Part shown: piece by piece, positions 36,951 through 47,213 of the stretch | How positions within the stretch are numbered: the first letter of the stretch is position 1 | How the letters are laid out: the number at the start of each line of letters is the position of its first letter | Assembly (NCBI GenBank): GCA_009792885.1 | Contig: WMCF01000009.1 | Span: forward strand, 2,770,954 to 2,834,953 | Length of the DNA: 64,000 bases | Direction of reading: 5' to 3' | DNA from: Eremophila alpestris peregrina | Lineage: Eukaryota > Chordata > Aves > Passeriformes > Alaudidae | The notes under the pieces: model-generated | Seen by the model: only the letters and a program-made list of their open reading frames with translations | Databases searched by the model: none | Told to the model about the DNA's origin: nothing | Made by a program: the position numbers and the translations under genes

Positions 36951-37756
36951 GAGAGATTTTTCCCTACCATTCCCCATCCAAAGGCCACTGCAAAGTTGAT
37001 TCGCTTCCTTCCTTGCTAGAGGGCCCCTAGTAGAGGATGAGGCCCCGGATTCAAAGAGGATGGATCACCCCGTAGCACCGTGCCTGAGGCTGGGGAGGAA
37101 AAGGCCGGGAGACGCTGTGGGCTCTGGGCCTCACCCGCTCCTTCCTGGCCGGGGCCAGCAGCGCTGCCTTCAGCCCGCATCACCCTCCAGAGTCGCTTTC
37201 CCAGGGCGTTTCGTGAGGGGCCCGGGGGAAAAAACATGTAGGGGCTTAATTGCAACCTCCTGCCTACACCCCGCCAGTTTCGGGGCCGGGGGCAGGATCC
37301 GAACGATCTGGTTGTGTCTGCTGGGGGAATGTGGGAGATAATAAGCTCCAAGCAATTAACATTACCCCGTCTCCCGCAAAGCCGGGCGGCTCCTTCCCGC
37401 TGCTCGGGGAGAGTTTTTCCTGAGGAGCACAGCGAGCAGCGAGCTCAACTCGTTCTGCCTGGAGCTCGTTGCTGCTCGGTCAAAATTTATTTGCGGTTTG
37501 ATCCCTTAGTCCAAAATCCATGCGCGATGGGATGAGACCGCCCATGAAGGGGCAAACTGCGAGCTCCCACCTCTCGATTCTCCCCTCCGTAGCCCCCAGG
37601 CATGTTTCTTCCCCGCGCTGGGGGGTGATTTGGAGCACACGCTCTCAGTTTTTATCCGATTTCCAGTGACTTTCCCACACCCAGTCTGGATGCCAGGAAA
37701 CGTTTCCCTTGCAACATTTTGTTCTGCTTCTTCTCTCCTAGTTGTGAGGGTTTTTC
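36951..37756. other. CpG-rich intergenic DNA, no gene seen
   Basis: CpG returns abruptly at about 36.95 kb and GC content rises at 37.05-37.45 kb. A weak CTCF-like word lies near 37015. Open frames on both strands mirror each other and have no domain. Confidence 0.45.
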
Positions 37757-37852
37757 TTTTCTCCTCTCCTCTCCTCTCCTCTCCTCTCCTCTCCTCTCCT
37801 CTCCTCTCCTCTCCTCTCCCTCTCCCTCTCCCTCTCCCTCTCCCTCTCCCCC
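37757..37852. repeat. (CTCCT)n then (TCTCCC)n microsatellite
   Basis: About eleven copies of a CTCCT pentamer pass directly into five copies of a TCTCCC hexamer, all pyrimidine on the plus strand. Capable of triplex formation. Confidence 0.97.
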
Positions 37853-38929
37853 TTTTTGCCTTTTTTTTTCCCTCGAGAAATCACCGATTCCACAGGTTAG
37901 GCTTTTGCAGTGCCTGAAATGTTACCCCCATCCCTGTGGGTGGGCGTTGGCGACGGCGGCTCCCATCGCCCTTCCGCCTTCTTATCGCCCCCAGCACCCG
38001 GGGGAGCGTCCCTCTTTCTGAGGGCTCCGGGTTTGCCGTTCACTCCCAAAACATGGATGGAGGCTGAATCCCGTGGTCCTCTTCTAGAGGGAAGAGCTAT
38101 AGGGGGAGAATAGCCCTCTATAAAGGTGTTTCAAAGTTTTCCCTAGGGAATCAACCTGTCACAGTGCTGCCCAAGGAAGGACGCTAACCCAGCAGTCATT
38201 CGTGTTTCCTGCGGGGCTAGAAATATCGTAAGAAAGGCGCTAAACGAGAAAGGAGCAGCCCGTGGGATTTCTTCCACATGCTTTGATTATTAATTATACC
38301 TTTTTTTTTTTTTTTTGAATGCTTGGCAGCACGACCAAAGGCATTCAAAACGAGTTTTGTGGACTGAGAATGACAAACCCCTACAGGTTACCGTGCATCC
38401 ATAGTAAAAGGCATGTATATACTGGTGCATAGATGCAGTCTTTCTGGATTTGAACAGTTTTAAAAAAACCTGGATTTTAATGGAGGAACAAGAGCGGGAA
38501 GAACACAAGCAGATATGCCAGAAATATGTGTTCCTGTATGCATGTATGTATGTATGTGTATGTATAAGATGTGCCATATGGCACGCACCACGGACCTAAA
38601 CGGGGAGAGCATATCACGTCCTAGAAGAAGTCAACGAACGAGATGAAAGCAAAGCGGCGTATTTATTTTGCTGTATTCTGGCTCCAGACATCTAAACCAA
38701 AGGTTGGTTTTCTGGAGACCCTCCCAGAGCAGCAGGGAGTACCAAGCTGCTGCCGTGTGCCGTGACTTCCCCGGGTACCGCTCTAAAATGACCTGTTTGA
38801 GTTCCTCGCCTATTATACCTGCAGCAGAGGTTTCTCTCCCTGGGCGTGTTTTCCGAGAGTTTTAAGTTAGTCTGAGCAAAATGTTCTTGACCTCGGGGGA
38901 CGCTGATAGTGAGGATGACGTAATTTCTG
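37853..38929. other. Intergenic DNA, no gene seen
   Basis: Moderate composition with a short T run at about 38301-38316 and a short ATGT repeat near 38535-38560. A CRE/ATF-like TGACGTAA lies at 38916-38923, just before the following CpG island. No gene is recognised. Confidence 0.5.
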
Positions 38930-39660
38930 AAAGAACCAGCGAATTAGCCGCGGGCTGCGGAGCCGTGCCCCCGGCAGGGCAACAGCGGCGCAGTGCTGAT
39001 GCCACCCGGCCGCTTGGGAGGCCGCTGCTCCGGTGGGTTGCTCCCTGCCCACGCAAGGAGGGCAGGGATAACCTCTCGCGTCTCGGCACCCCGGGCGGGA
39101 GCCGTCGGAAAGCTGCCTGGTCTTCTTGGTCCTTCTCATTTACTCATTCCTGGCACAAGGGGAAAAAAATGGAAGGAGAAAAAAAAAAAAAAAAAACCAA
39201 AACAGAGGCGAGAGGACGGATGCCGTCCGGCTTGTCTCCTTTCATCTCTGCGGCCCATCAGCAGTGGGGGGCGCAAGAAGACAGCAGTTAGTGTAGGGCC
39301 GCGGTGATCACAGCCAGGGACCGCCGTCTGGGAGGTGGGAGGGAGGGGAGATGCCGCGACTGGCGTTGCGGGGAGGACGGATGCGGCCGGCGGCGCGGGC
39401 GGGAACGGGAGACCGTGAGCAGGCCTGAGCTGGCAGGGAAAGGCGGGAACGCCGTCCTCCCCCGAGCCCCCACACGCCCAGGGCTGTGTCGTGTTCCCTT
39501 CTCATCTTCTTTGTCGATGAGACTTGCCTGGGACTTTGGGATCAGCTCCTAAAGGAGCGTGCAAGGAGCCGGCAGAGAAACAGAGCCACGGAGCGCGGGC
39601 CAGGCAGCGCAGGGAGGCCCTGGAGTGAGCAGCTGGCGCCGGGTGTGTGCCACGGCTACC
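38930..39660. promoter_or_regulatory. Intergenic CpG island
   Basis: GC-rich, CpG-dense segment interrupted by an A run (39179-39196). A CRE-like TGACGTAA sits at its left edge, and a partial CTCF-like word (GCAGTGGGGGGC, followed by GC) lies near 39262. Possible promoter of a non-coding RNA or a Polycomb site; no splice donor stands out. Confidence 0.45.
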
Positions 39661-40244
39661 TGCTGCAGCCTTCACGCTACTTACGCCGTGCCCTGCGCAC
39701 TGCTGCCCTGCCTGACAAACAAACTCCTGCCTTTCTCCGCTGGAGCTTCCCAGTACACGCTCGTTTCCTCTTTTGGAAACAGCTAAGCCCGGATACTTGG
39801 GCTTCGCTTCTAACATGATCTTTTCTCACGCCAGTTCTCAGGCAACACAACAGGCAATCACACGGACAGGGCCAGATTTTTCTCTCCGCGCAATATTGAT
39901 CCGCCCCCTATTCCCAGCAGAATCGTGATAATCTCTCAGCCTTCCTGCAGTGGCTTTTTCCACTGACCAGCATACGCACCCTGCATGCCGGACATCCCGT
40001 GTGACCTCCTGGGGAGAAATCCATCACACTGGGTGCCCATGCGGCTCACTGTTTTCTCTGCAGTTATGGAAGCAACATGGTCAAGGTCGGGGCCACCTCG
40101 GGATCCATATGGAGGAAGATTTTTCCTCCTTCAGCTCAGCCTTGCAAGCAGGAGGCCTGAAAGACAAGCCTTCCTAGGCAAAGAGTGCAGACACCCCCTG
40201 GCACTCTGCCTCTGGGCCTGGGCATAGGGAGGACAGGTGAGATG

Positions 40245-41935
40245 ACATTCGGCAGTGCTGCTAACGTGTATCAAGGGGTTAATGCTGTTCTGTTACAGCG
40301 GTGGGTAACTCAGGTTGCCCCGTTGCCCACTTAATAATTTCATGTTTCTGGTCCTCAATGACAAAAAAGCTCAGCTAAAATGTTTATTGGAAACTATTGA
40401 TATTGATAAATGGGATAGGAGGTTGGTCAGAAGTTCCCCCAAATTTTTGTGTTCTTCTTAAATATGCCTCAAGAAGTGGGGGAAAAGATCCTAAATTAAT
40501 CGGTTTCCAGGGATTTTACTTGCTTAGTGTAAGTTTTTTAGACAAACTCAGAATTTCCCACATGTTCCTGGGCTGAAGTCTCTGGCAGAAGCCCATGACT
40601 TTTTGTGAAAGTTTTCTACATCTTTGCTTTTGCTCTGATTGCTATCTCACATGAGACACACGATGTGCCCAGAACTATGCTCTGAGAGCACAGAGAGGAG
40701 CAACTGGCCAAAGGAGAAGGATCCCCATCAGCACAGCTCATCGAGGTCACTGGCTTTGCTCAGTGCACATTGCCTGCTGCTCCATGCTCACCTTATCTCT
40801 GTTCTTGTCCAGGGAATCACAGATTTCGCAGATGGGGGACAGGCAGAGAGTGGTCAGGCACTGGGGATCCAGTACCCAGAGTGCAAACCTGGGCATTTCT
40901 GTCAGGCAGCAGTGCTGAAGCACTTTGCCACTGCTCAGAGAGTCAGGGGAACACATCCAGCCTGGGGATTCACATCCTCATTCCTTAGGGCCATACACAG
41001 AGATACAAACCAAAAATAAACTAGGAGGCCAAACCTGCTGTTAAGGATGCACTGTGAGAATAGATTATGCCATCTCAGCTTGGCTAGCTGTAGATGAAGA
41101 TTTTTGAAAGTGGGGCTGGAAGTTAAGGGGTTAACATTCCATTCTTCATTGTTAAAACTATGTAAAATTTTCATTCAGCACGCCTTCCATGCCCCTATTT
41201 GAGGTCTTATACATGTTTGTTTGGGGGAGAGTTTGAATGAGGCAGTGATGTCCAGTAATTGAACCAGCATTTTGCATCAGTGCAACTACTATCTTTAAGG
41301 ACATTTAGATTCAGTGAGGAGTGAGAGACTTTCCACTGAGATGCCTGTTCTAGGTGGCTGGGGTTTCCTTTTTCTTTCCTCCCCCCTTCTCCTGCACCTA
41401 CCTCTTCCCACTTGTCTTCCCCTTTCTCTCCCCCTTCTCTTTATGTTCCCTTCCCATTCCTTCCATTTCCTTTTTGTTCTTCTTTTCCTCCTTTTCATTT
41501 GTTTGTATCATATACAGCTTTCTGTTCCTTGTCATTCTAAACAGAGTCTCCTGATGTGTGTAAAGACAAAACAAGAGGCAACATGCCTGTTCCCATGGGG
41601 TCAAATCTGCTTCTTTTCAAATCTAAGAGGAAATCACCCTTTCATTACAAGAGACACGGTGTTGGGTCTCTGGAGTAAGATATCCACTTCTGGCATTTCC
41701 CTAATGGCAAGAGGTACCAGCAGATCCTGTACCCCTTCGACACCCTTATCTCCAAAGGAACTTTCCTTAGAGATTTCTCACACCTTCCCCAGGGATGAAA
41801 AGGGTCCCCAGAACCCAGTATACAAGCTAGGACTTTTTCAACCATTTTCTCTAGGCAGAATTTCCACCTCTTGGAGTCAGTCTCCAATGCTCTGAACCAC
41901 ACCTATTCCCCTCTCTGACTTGTTCACGAGGCTCC
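40245..41935. other. Second CpG-depleted block, gene-free
   Basis: About 1.7 kb with few CpG, inserted between CpG-retaining segments. It includes a pyrimidine-rich stretch at about 41370-41510. No transposon ends, target duplications or coding sequence could be recognised, so it may be an old insertion or simply a methylated island inside the unmethylated landscape. The 193-aa frame at 41314-41895 looks like chance. Confidence 0.5.
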
Positions 41936-42022
41936 GTATAAAAACATCTTTATCATAGTAAAAACACCAGGGTTTGGCCTGTCTGGAGCAGAACCAGGCC
42001 TAAGGCTGGGAAGCGACTGGGC

Positions 42023-42035
42023 TGCAAGAGGGCGC
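42023..42035 (+). promoter_or_regulatory. CTCF-like motif, plus orientation
   Basis: TGCAAGAGGGCGC matches the 3-prime half of the CTCF core (AGRKGGCGC) perfectly, with a compatible left half. It lies within 100 bp of the point where CpG-depleted DNA switches back to CpG-retaining DNA on the EVX1 side, a natural place for a boundary. Occupancy is not shown. Confidence 0.5.
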
Positions 42036-42321
42036 AGAGAGCCGCTGGTTCTGGCCGTGTGCCGCTTGCTTACAGCAGACACAGTGCATTGCAAACGCCC
42101 CTGGGTACAACCGTTTCCTTCAGGGAAGGGCCAGGACACCGTCTCTCCGGGACATTGCCGCCTACCTGGGGGCGACAAAGGGAGAAATAGCTGGGTGTCC
42201 CGGCGTGTGGCCGGCGGTGGGGCAGGAGCCGGTATCGGCACCCTGACGGGAGGGCGGGCAACCTGCGGGGCGGCGTCCCGGCAGACAGCACCACTCCTCT
42301 CGACCCCTTCTGGACCTCCGG

Positions 42322-42420
42322 TTTTCTTTTCTTTTCTTTTCTTTTCTTTTCTTTTCTTTTCTTTTCTTTTCTTTTCTTTTCTTTTCTTTTCTTTTCTTTT
42401 CTTTTCTTTTCTTTTCTTTT
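42322..42420. repeat. (TTTTC)n pentanucleotide microsatellite, about 20 copies
   Basis: Perfect TTTTC repeat, the reverse complement of the AAAAG unit at 17932-18112. Lys-Glu-rich and Phe-Leu-rich frames through it are artefacts. Confidence 0.98.
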
Positions 42421-43529
42421 CAATAAAGCAAGACACCAAGATACTAAATGCGGTGAAAGAATGTGTGTTCGCCTCTGGCATTCCTGCGGTTTTCCCCTGA
42501 TAATGCCACATCCCCCCTCATGGCTCTTCTTTTGAGCACCCCCTGAAACTCCTCAGTGTTTCTGTAAGAGATGCTGCAGTGCACCAGGTCTCAGGCGACG
42601 CAGCCACTCGCTGAGGGAAATCGCGAGAATGCACAGCATGAAGGGCTGCTAGCTCAGTTCTCGTTAAATCAAATATTTCAGAAAAAAAGTCTAGTCACCA
42701 GAGCCACTGAAATACTGTCGATTTTCATTTACCTGTGACTTCCTCCGAATTAAATTCACTTCTTAAATACCTCTTTTGGTTTCAAATTAGGGAGTTTGCC
42801 ACGCAGATCGCGTTTCTACTGCTCATTCTAAGATTGCCGCAGTTTTATGGCTCTCGACGAGTCTGGGAGAGATAGCAATTGAAATCGAAAGCCCAGATTC
42901 CTCACGGTTTACTCACTGTCATCAGTAAAGCAGCAGATTTAATTTCAGCGGTCAAACTCGTCCTGGATGTCCTACGAGAGGGAATTGTGCACTTACCCGC
43001 CCCCCTCAGCCCTTCTTTTTTCCTAGGTTTTGGTTTAACAAGGTAAATATCTCTAGAACCCCATGCAGTGACAATGAGGCGTTGCTTCGGACAGCCAACA
43101 GGTAAAAACAAAACCCCAAAAGAATCCATCCAGAACAGACAGATGTCCTCCGCATCAGGCATTCAGAGGTACAGGGAGCTAGAAATGTGTCCTGGATCGG
43201 ATCCTGTAAATACCATTACATGCTTTCCTAGGCGCATCCCACTCGCAGCTCTGTTCTCTCTCTCCTCGACGCCACTTACGTGTTACGTGCTGTCATTGTA
43301 CCAGCTTGTCTTTACACACAAGAATAATGCACCTATTATTCTCTTCTCTCCAAAGCTTCCACCTCTAATCATGTCGTAAAAAATAGCCTTAATAAAACAG
43401 TGATAATTACGCCATTATTGTTAACACTACCCATTAAAAATTTAAAAATAGGTTTTCTGGTTTGGTCACCCATTTGAACTAGGTATCGCTTTTTGTGGCA
43501 CTAAATCGTTCTTCAGCGTGTCAAAACTT

Positions 43530-43531
<2 letters not shown>
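42421..43531. other. Intergenic DNA, no gene seen
   Basis: Average to AT-rich DNA with CpG retained. No coding or RNA gene and no clear repeat is recognised. Confidence 0.5.

Positions 43532-43591
<60 letters not shown>
43532..43591. repeat. Poly-T run, 60 bp
   Basis: 60 consecutive T on the plus strand. No retroposon body adjoins it on the minus strand. Confidence 0.95.
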
Positions 43592-43595
<4 letters not shown>

Positions 43596-43888
43596 CGAGA
43601 AGACTTCACGGTTTTTCTAAAGAGACTGATCATGGTTCCCAGTCCTAACTGGACAGAGTCGGTCAAAAGTTATTGACACCCTGTTGACCGGCTAAGAAAA
43701 TTAAATATCCCGCGGGAAAGGAGGGTGTGATGTGCCTTTCCTTCTGCAGGCTTAGCACTTTCAAGGAAAATGCTGAGCATATCACTCTAGCAATGTTTTA
43801 ATGTCCCCCTATTACTTCCTCGTTTTGGGAAAGGCGTGTGTGTGTTTCGTTTGTTTTCCGTATACGGGGCTACATTTCAGACTGCATT

Positions 43889-43919
43889 AAGGCGGGATTC
43901 GGTGTCCTGATCCCGCCTT
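43889..43919. other. Perfect 10-bp inverted repeat (hairpin)
   Basis: Arms AAGGCGGGAT (43889-43898) and ATCCCGCCTT (43910-43919) are exact reverse complements around an 11-nt loop. The GC-rich stem sits in AT-rich surroundings. It is too short for a typical microRNA precursor and no T run makes it a terminator. It may be a paired protein-binding site (GGCGGGA resembles the E2F core). Confidence 0.6.
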
Positions 43920-45256
43920 GGCCATGTATCAGCGAGGAAAGCTGCAAATTCGGAGAAATAAATAAGTTTGAAAAGTTTTGAGCATATTTATGGCATCCTG
44001 GCTGTGACCTAGCGAGTGAGAGAGAATAAATATTAAATCTCGGTCTGGAGCATGCAGGAAAAAACCCACCCACACCCATAGGGATACTCTTTCCAATCTG
44101 CCTGGAAATTAATCCCAAATGAGGGAGTCTCCTTCCAAATCTAGCATGACAGAGCTGAGAGAAACACTAGACAGAAGGCGGTGCTCCGGACCCCGCATTC
44201 CCGGTGTGGCAAAACTCCGCGGCAGAGAACGGGACGGGGCTCCTCACTCCACCACGTCGCGTCACCGGCTCGTTGACCTGCATGGGGCTCTTGCTGCGGT
44301 GCTCTTCCTAGGGGATGGAAAAATAGACATTTTAAGAAGCCTTTAGTAATCCAATCGAAATTGACCCCAAAAGTTCCAGTACTTTTTTTTCCCCCCGTTC
44401 TTAGATACCACTCGGGCCTTTAACTCTCTGTGTTTACCCTTGGCAAATTAAAGCATGTGCATGTGTGGGGGGCGTGCGTCTGTCCGTGCGGGGATGTTTT
44501 CTGCAGCCTGTGCTGCTGTGGGCTGCGTCAAGCCTCCCGTGGCAATGACCACCGTCGGGATCAACAAAACCTCCTACCCGGGGTACACGACGGGTGGCTT
44601 CTGTGTGGGAACGCATTAAGAATGGGGTTAGGAAGAAGGCAGCGGTGACTCGTAAACGAAGATGATAAAATTCCTGTGGATCGACCAGCATAATCCACAG
44701 GAATCATCCCCAGGGCTCCAGTCTGCCAGAGAGAGAATTTCCCACTAACTTCCCCACAATCGTTTTCATCACCCACTCTGGGAGCGCTCCCTTGCGCTCA
44801 GAATTCAGCTCCTGATTACGGTCTTATTTGGAAACAGACATGAATATCCCTCTTCTTACTAAGAAGAACTCGTTGTGATGCCGAAATTCTCTCCGTCCGC
44901 CGCAGATACCAGCCAGCTTCTTCCCACAGGGCTGCTTGGCCAAGCTGGGTAGCAGGCTGAAGGTGAGCTTCCTCGGGAAGCTGGAGCTGCCCGTGGGCCC
45001 AGGGGGAGGCCGAACCTTCACACTCCCCCCGGAGGTGTCAGAGACACGAACACAGCTCCCCTGCTTACTCCAATAAAGCGCAAAAACGACGCCACCAGCC
45101 CTGGGAAGCTGCACCAGCGAGACACGGAAAGAGCACCCGAGCCCCCCTGCCTGCCTTGTCCTGGCCTTGCCCCACAGCTCCGGTCCGCACCGCTCCACTC
45201 AGCGGGATCAGCGCTGCCCTTCTGCTATGCTCAGCGCCGAAGGCGGACTGCCTTGT
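43920..45256. other. Intergenic DNA, GC-rich toward 45.0-45.4 kb
   Basis: No gene is recognised. A CTCGTAAA word, the preferred site of paralogue-13 HOX proteins, occurs near 44649-44656. GC content rises at about 44.98-45.4 kb. Confidence 0.45.
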
Positions 45257-45306
45257 CCATCCATCCATCCATCCATCCATCCATCCATCCATCCATCCAT
45301 CCATCC
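45257..45306. repeat. (CCAT)n tetranucleotide microsatellite, about 12 copies
   Basis: Perfect CCAT repeat of 50 bp inside a GC-rich segment. Ser-Ile-His-Pro frames across it are artefacts. Confidence 0.97.
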
Positions 45307-45834
45307 TTCCACCCACCCGGACCTGGTCTTGCTTCGCCGACTCCGCGCTCACACAGCCCGCAGAGCCGAGCCCGGCTGCGGCAGGGATGGGCGGCAGGTC
45401 CTCACAGGGCACACGTCGGTCTAGAGCCTGGCAGGGGAGAGATGAGAAAGGGAATTTTACCACCAATTTTCAAGAATTTCGCAAGCTTTGGAGCAGTGCA
45501 CGCTTCACAACGTGTGTTATGTGCATGATTTGCGTTTGCATGAAAAAATATGTGCTTTATATACAGGGAGAAAGGGAGAATGGTGGCCACAGCCCTGTAA
45601 AAATTCGTGGTTTATCACCCTGAAAACAGTATATTTATTGCTAGGAGCACTCCTTAATCCGTGCATCCAGCAGACCGGGAATCTTGTTTGCTTGTTTGTT
45701 TGTTTGTCTCTCTGCATCCTGCTCGCAGGGCTAGACGGAAAATCACAGCATGTTTCCTATTGCGCTGCCTGTTCCCCACCGAAGCAACGTCACCTCAGAT
45801 ATGCCAGTAAATTCCTTACCGGGTTGGGACTGTA

Positions 45835-45870
45835 ATTGGTTGAATATTTTCTGTATCCTGACTAGCCAAT
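45835..45870. promoter_or_regulatory. Inverted pair of CCAAT boxes upstream of EVX1
   Basis: ATTGG (45835-45839) and CCAAT (45866-45870) face opposite ways 31 bp apart, about 1.35 kb before the EVX1 start codon. NF-Y pairs spaced by about three helical turns are typical of active, often divergent promoters. Candidate for a distal EVX1 start or for the antisense RNA (EVX1-AS) known in mammals. Confidence 0.4.
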
Positions 45871-46559
45871 AACACTCCGAGAAAAAAAATTTAGAGCAAC
45901 CTAGTTACGACAGATGGCGAAAAATGACTTGACACTACACGTGTGAGGCAATATGAACTAAAGACGAGATCCTTACCGCATTCATTAAAAATATCATAAT
46001 ACGCCAAAAAAGATTCCACGTGCCGCTGTATTTCTGGTACAAGGTCCCTTATTTTCAGACAAATGCTGTCCAAATGGTTGCCCCTGTCATGTCTGTTTTA
46101 ACAACATCTGCTAGCTAACATAAACTCTGGCCTTGATAACTCGCATTTTTCTGAGCCTGAATTATTCTTGGCAGACCTTCTTCTTGCCTCCCCCCACCCC
46201 CCGCCCTGAAAGTAGATAATAATTTGTGCAAAACAATTAGTTAAAAAGAAGAAAAGAGAGGAGACATAAAACCCTCATAAAAGCGCAAAAATAGAGGAAA
46301 ATGGAAAAAGCAAAGGAAAAAATAGGAGCAAAGGATAAACGGCAGGTAGTCAGAATAACTACAGTTACAAGAGAAGTAGTTGTATCTTTTCATATGTAGA
46401 AAGAAATAAATATATAACCGCATTTCCAAATGGTAAACTAACATTTTAATCTAATCTCAGTAAACAGAAAGCAATGACAGTTATACCATTAGGAACCGAT
46501 ATTGACCCAGAGCAAGAAATCAAAGCTATTTTTACATTCAAATGTCAGCAGCGCATTTC

Positions 46560-47213
46560 TTTATCCTCAAGTTTGCAAAGGATTCTTAGAAGCCTTAAAT
46601 ATGCAGTTAGGCGGAAGCTGATTGCCAGCAATAAATAATGCATCCAAGGAAGAGGCTTGAGTACGGATCTTCTCACTTCCAGGATGCAGCTAAGGATCTT
46701 CGCCTCAATTCTACATCAAGGTTGTGGCTTAAAGCAGTCAAAGGGCTATTTAACTGTCAGGCAAGGCTTCCCCCCGCGGAACTCTCTCCGCATGTTACAA
46801 CATCTTTGCAGCTCCATATGCATCTCTTTTTCACACTTCCCTCTCCATCTCAGGCTCCTACACCTGGTGCATCACGCATTTAGCCCATTCGCTCCGGCTC
46901 TTCCTTTCATCTTCCCAATGGCAGACGTTTCTATTTATCCACTGGCAATCAATGTGTGGCGTCACCGGTGGTACTGTAATGACGACTGCACCATTGAGGA
47001 TGACAGCTTAGAAAGAAGAGGGCAATGGTGATCCCTCCCAGAGCAGCACAGCGGAGTGTAGCGCTCGCATCACAAGGTCACCCTATCTCACCACTGGCTC
47101 CTCTGCATTGGCAGGAGAGGGTTGCTGGGTTTGTACAAGGCTGGGGCGGGAGCAGGAGGGAGAGGGGGAAGAGATCTGGATTTTTTTTCTCCCCTCCCTT
47201 AAGCAAAGCCACA
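46560..47213 (+). promoter_or_regulatory. EVX1: EVX1 proximal promoter and 5-prime UTR (approximate)
   Basis: DNA directly upstream of the EVX1 ATG. A TATA-like TATTTAA lies at 46747-46753, about 460 bp before the start codon. A homeodomain-type CAATAAATAATGC word lies near 46627-46640, and a block with CAATCAATGTG and TGACG words lies near 46947-46985. An in-frame upstream ATG at 47025 would add 63 residues with no family resemblance, so it is treated as leader. The transcription start is not determined. Confidence 0.45.

Noticed and set aside
40245..41935. Transposon or provirus insertion
   Set aside because: No terminal repeats, target-site duplication or recognisable transposon coding sequence was found; only the CpG drop distinguishes it.
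47025..47213. In-frame upstream extension of EVX1 from an ATG at 47025
   Set aside because: The 63 added residues do not resemble any EVX1 amino terminus, whereas the start at 47214 matches the family and has a good Kozak context.
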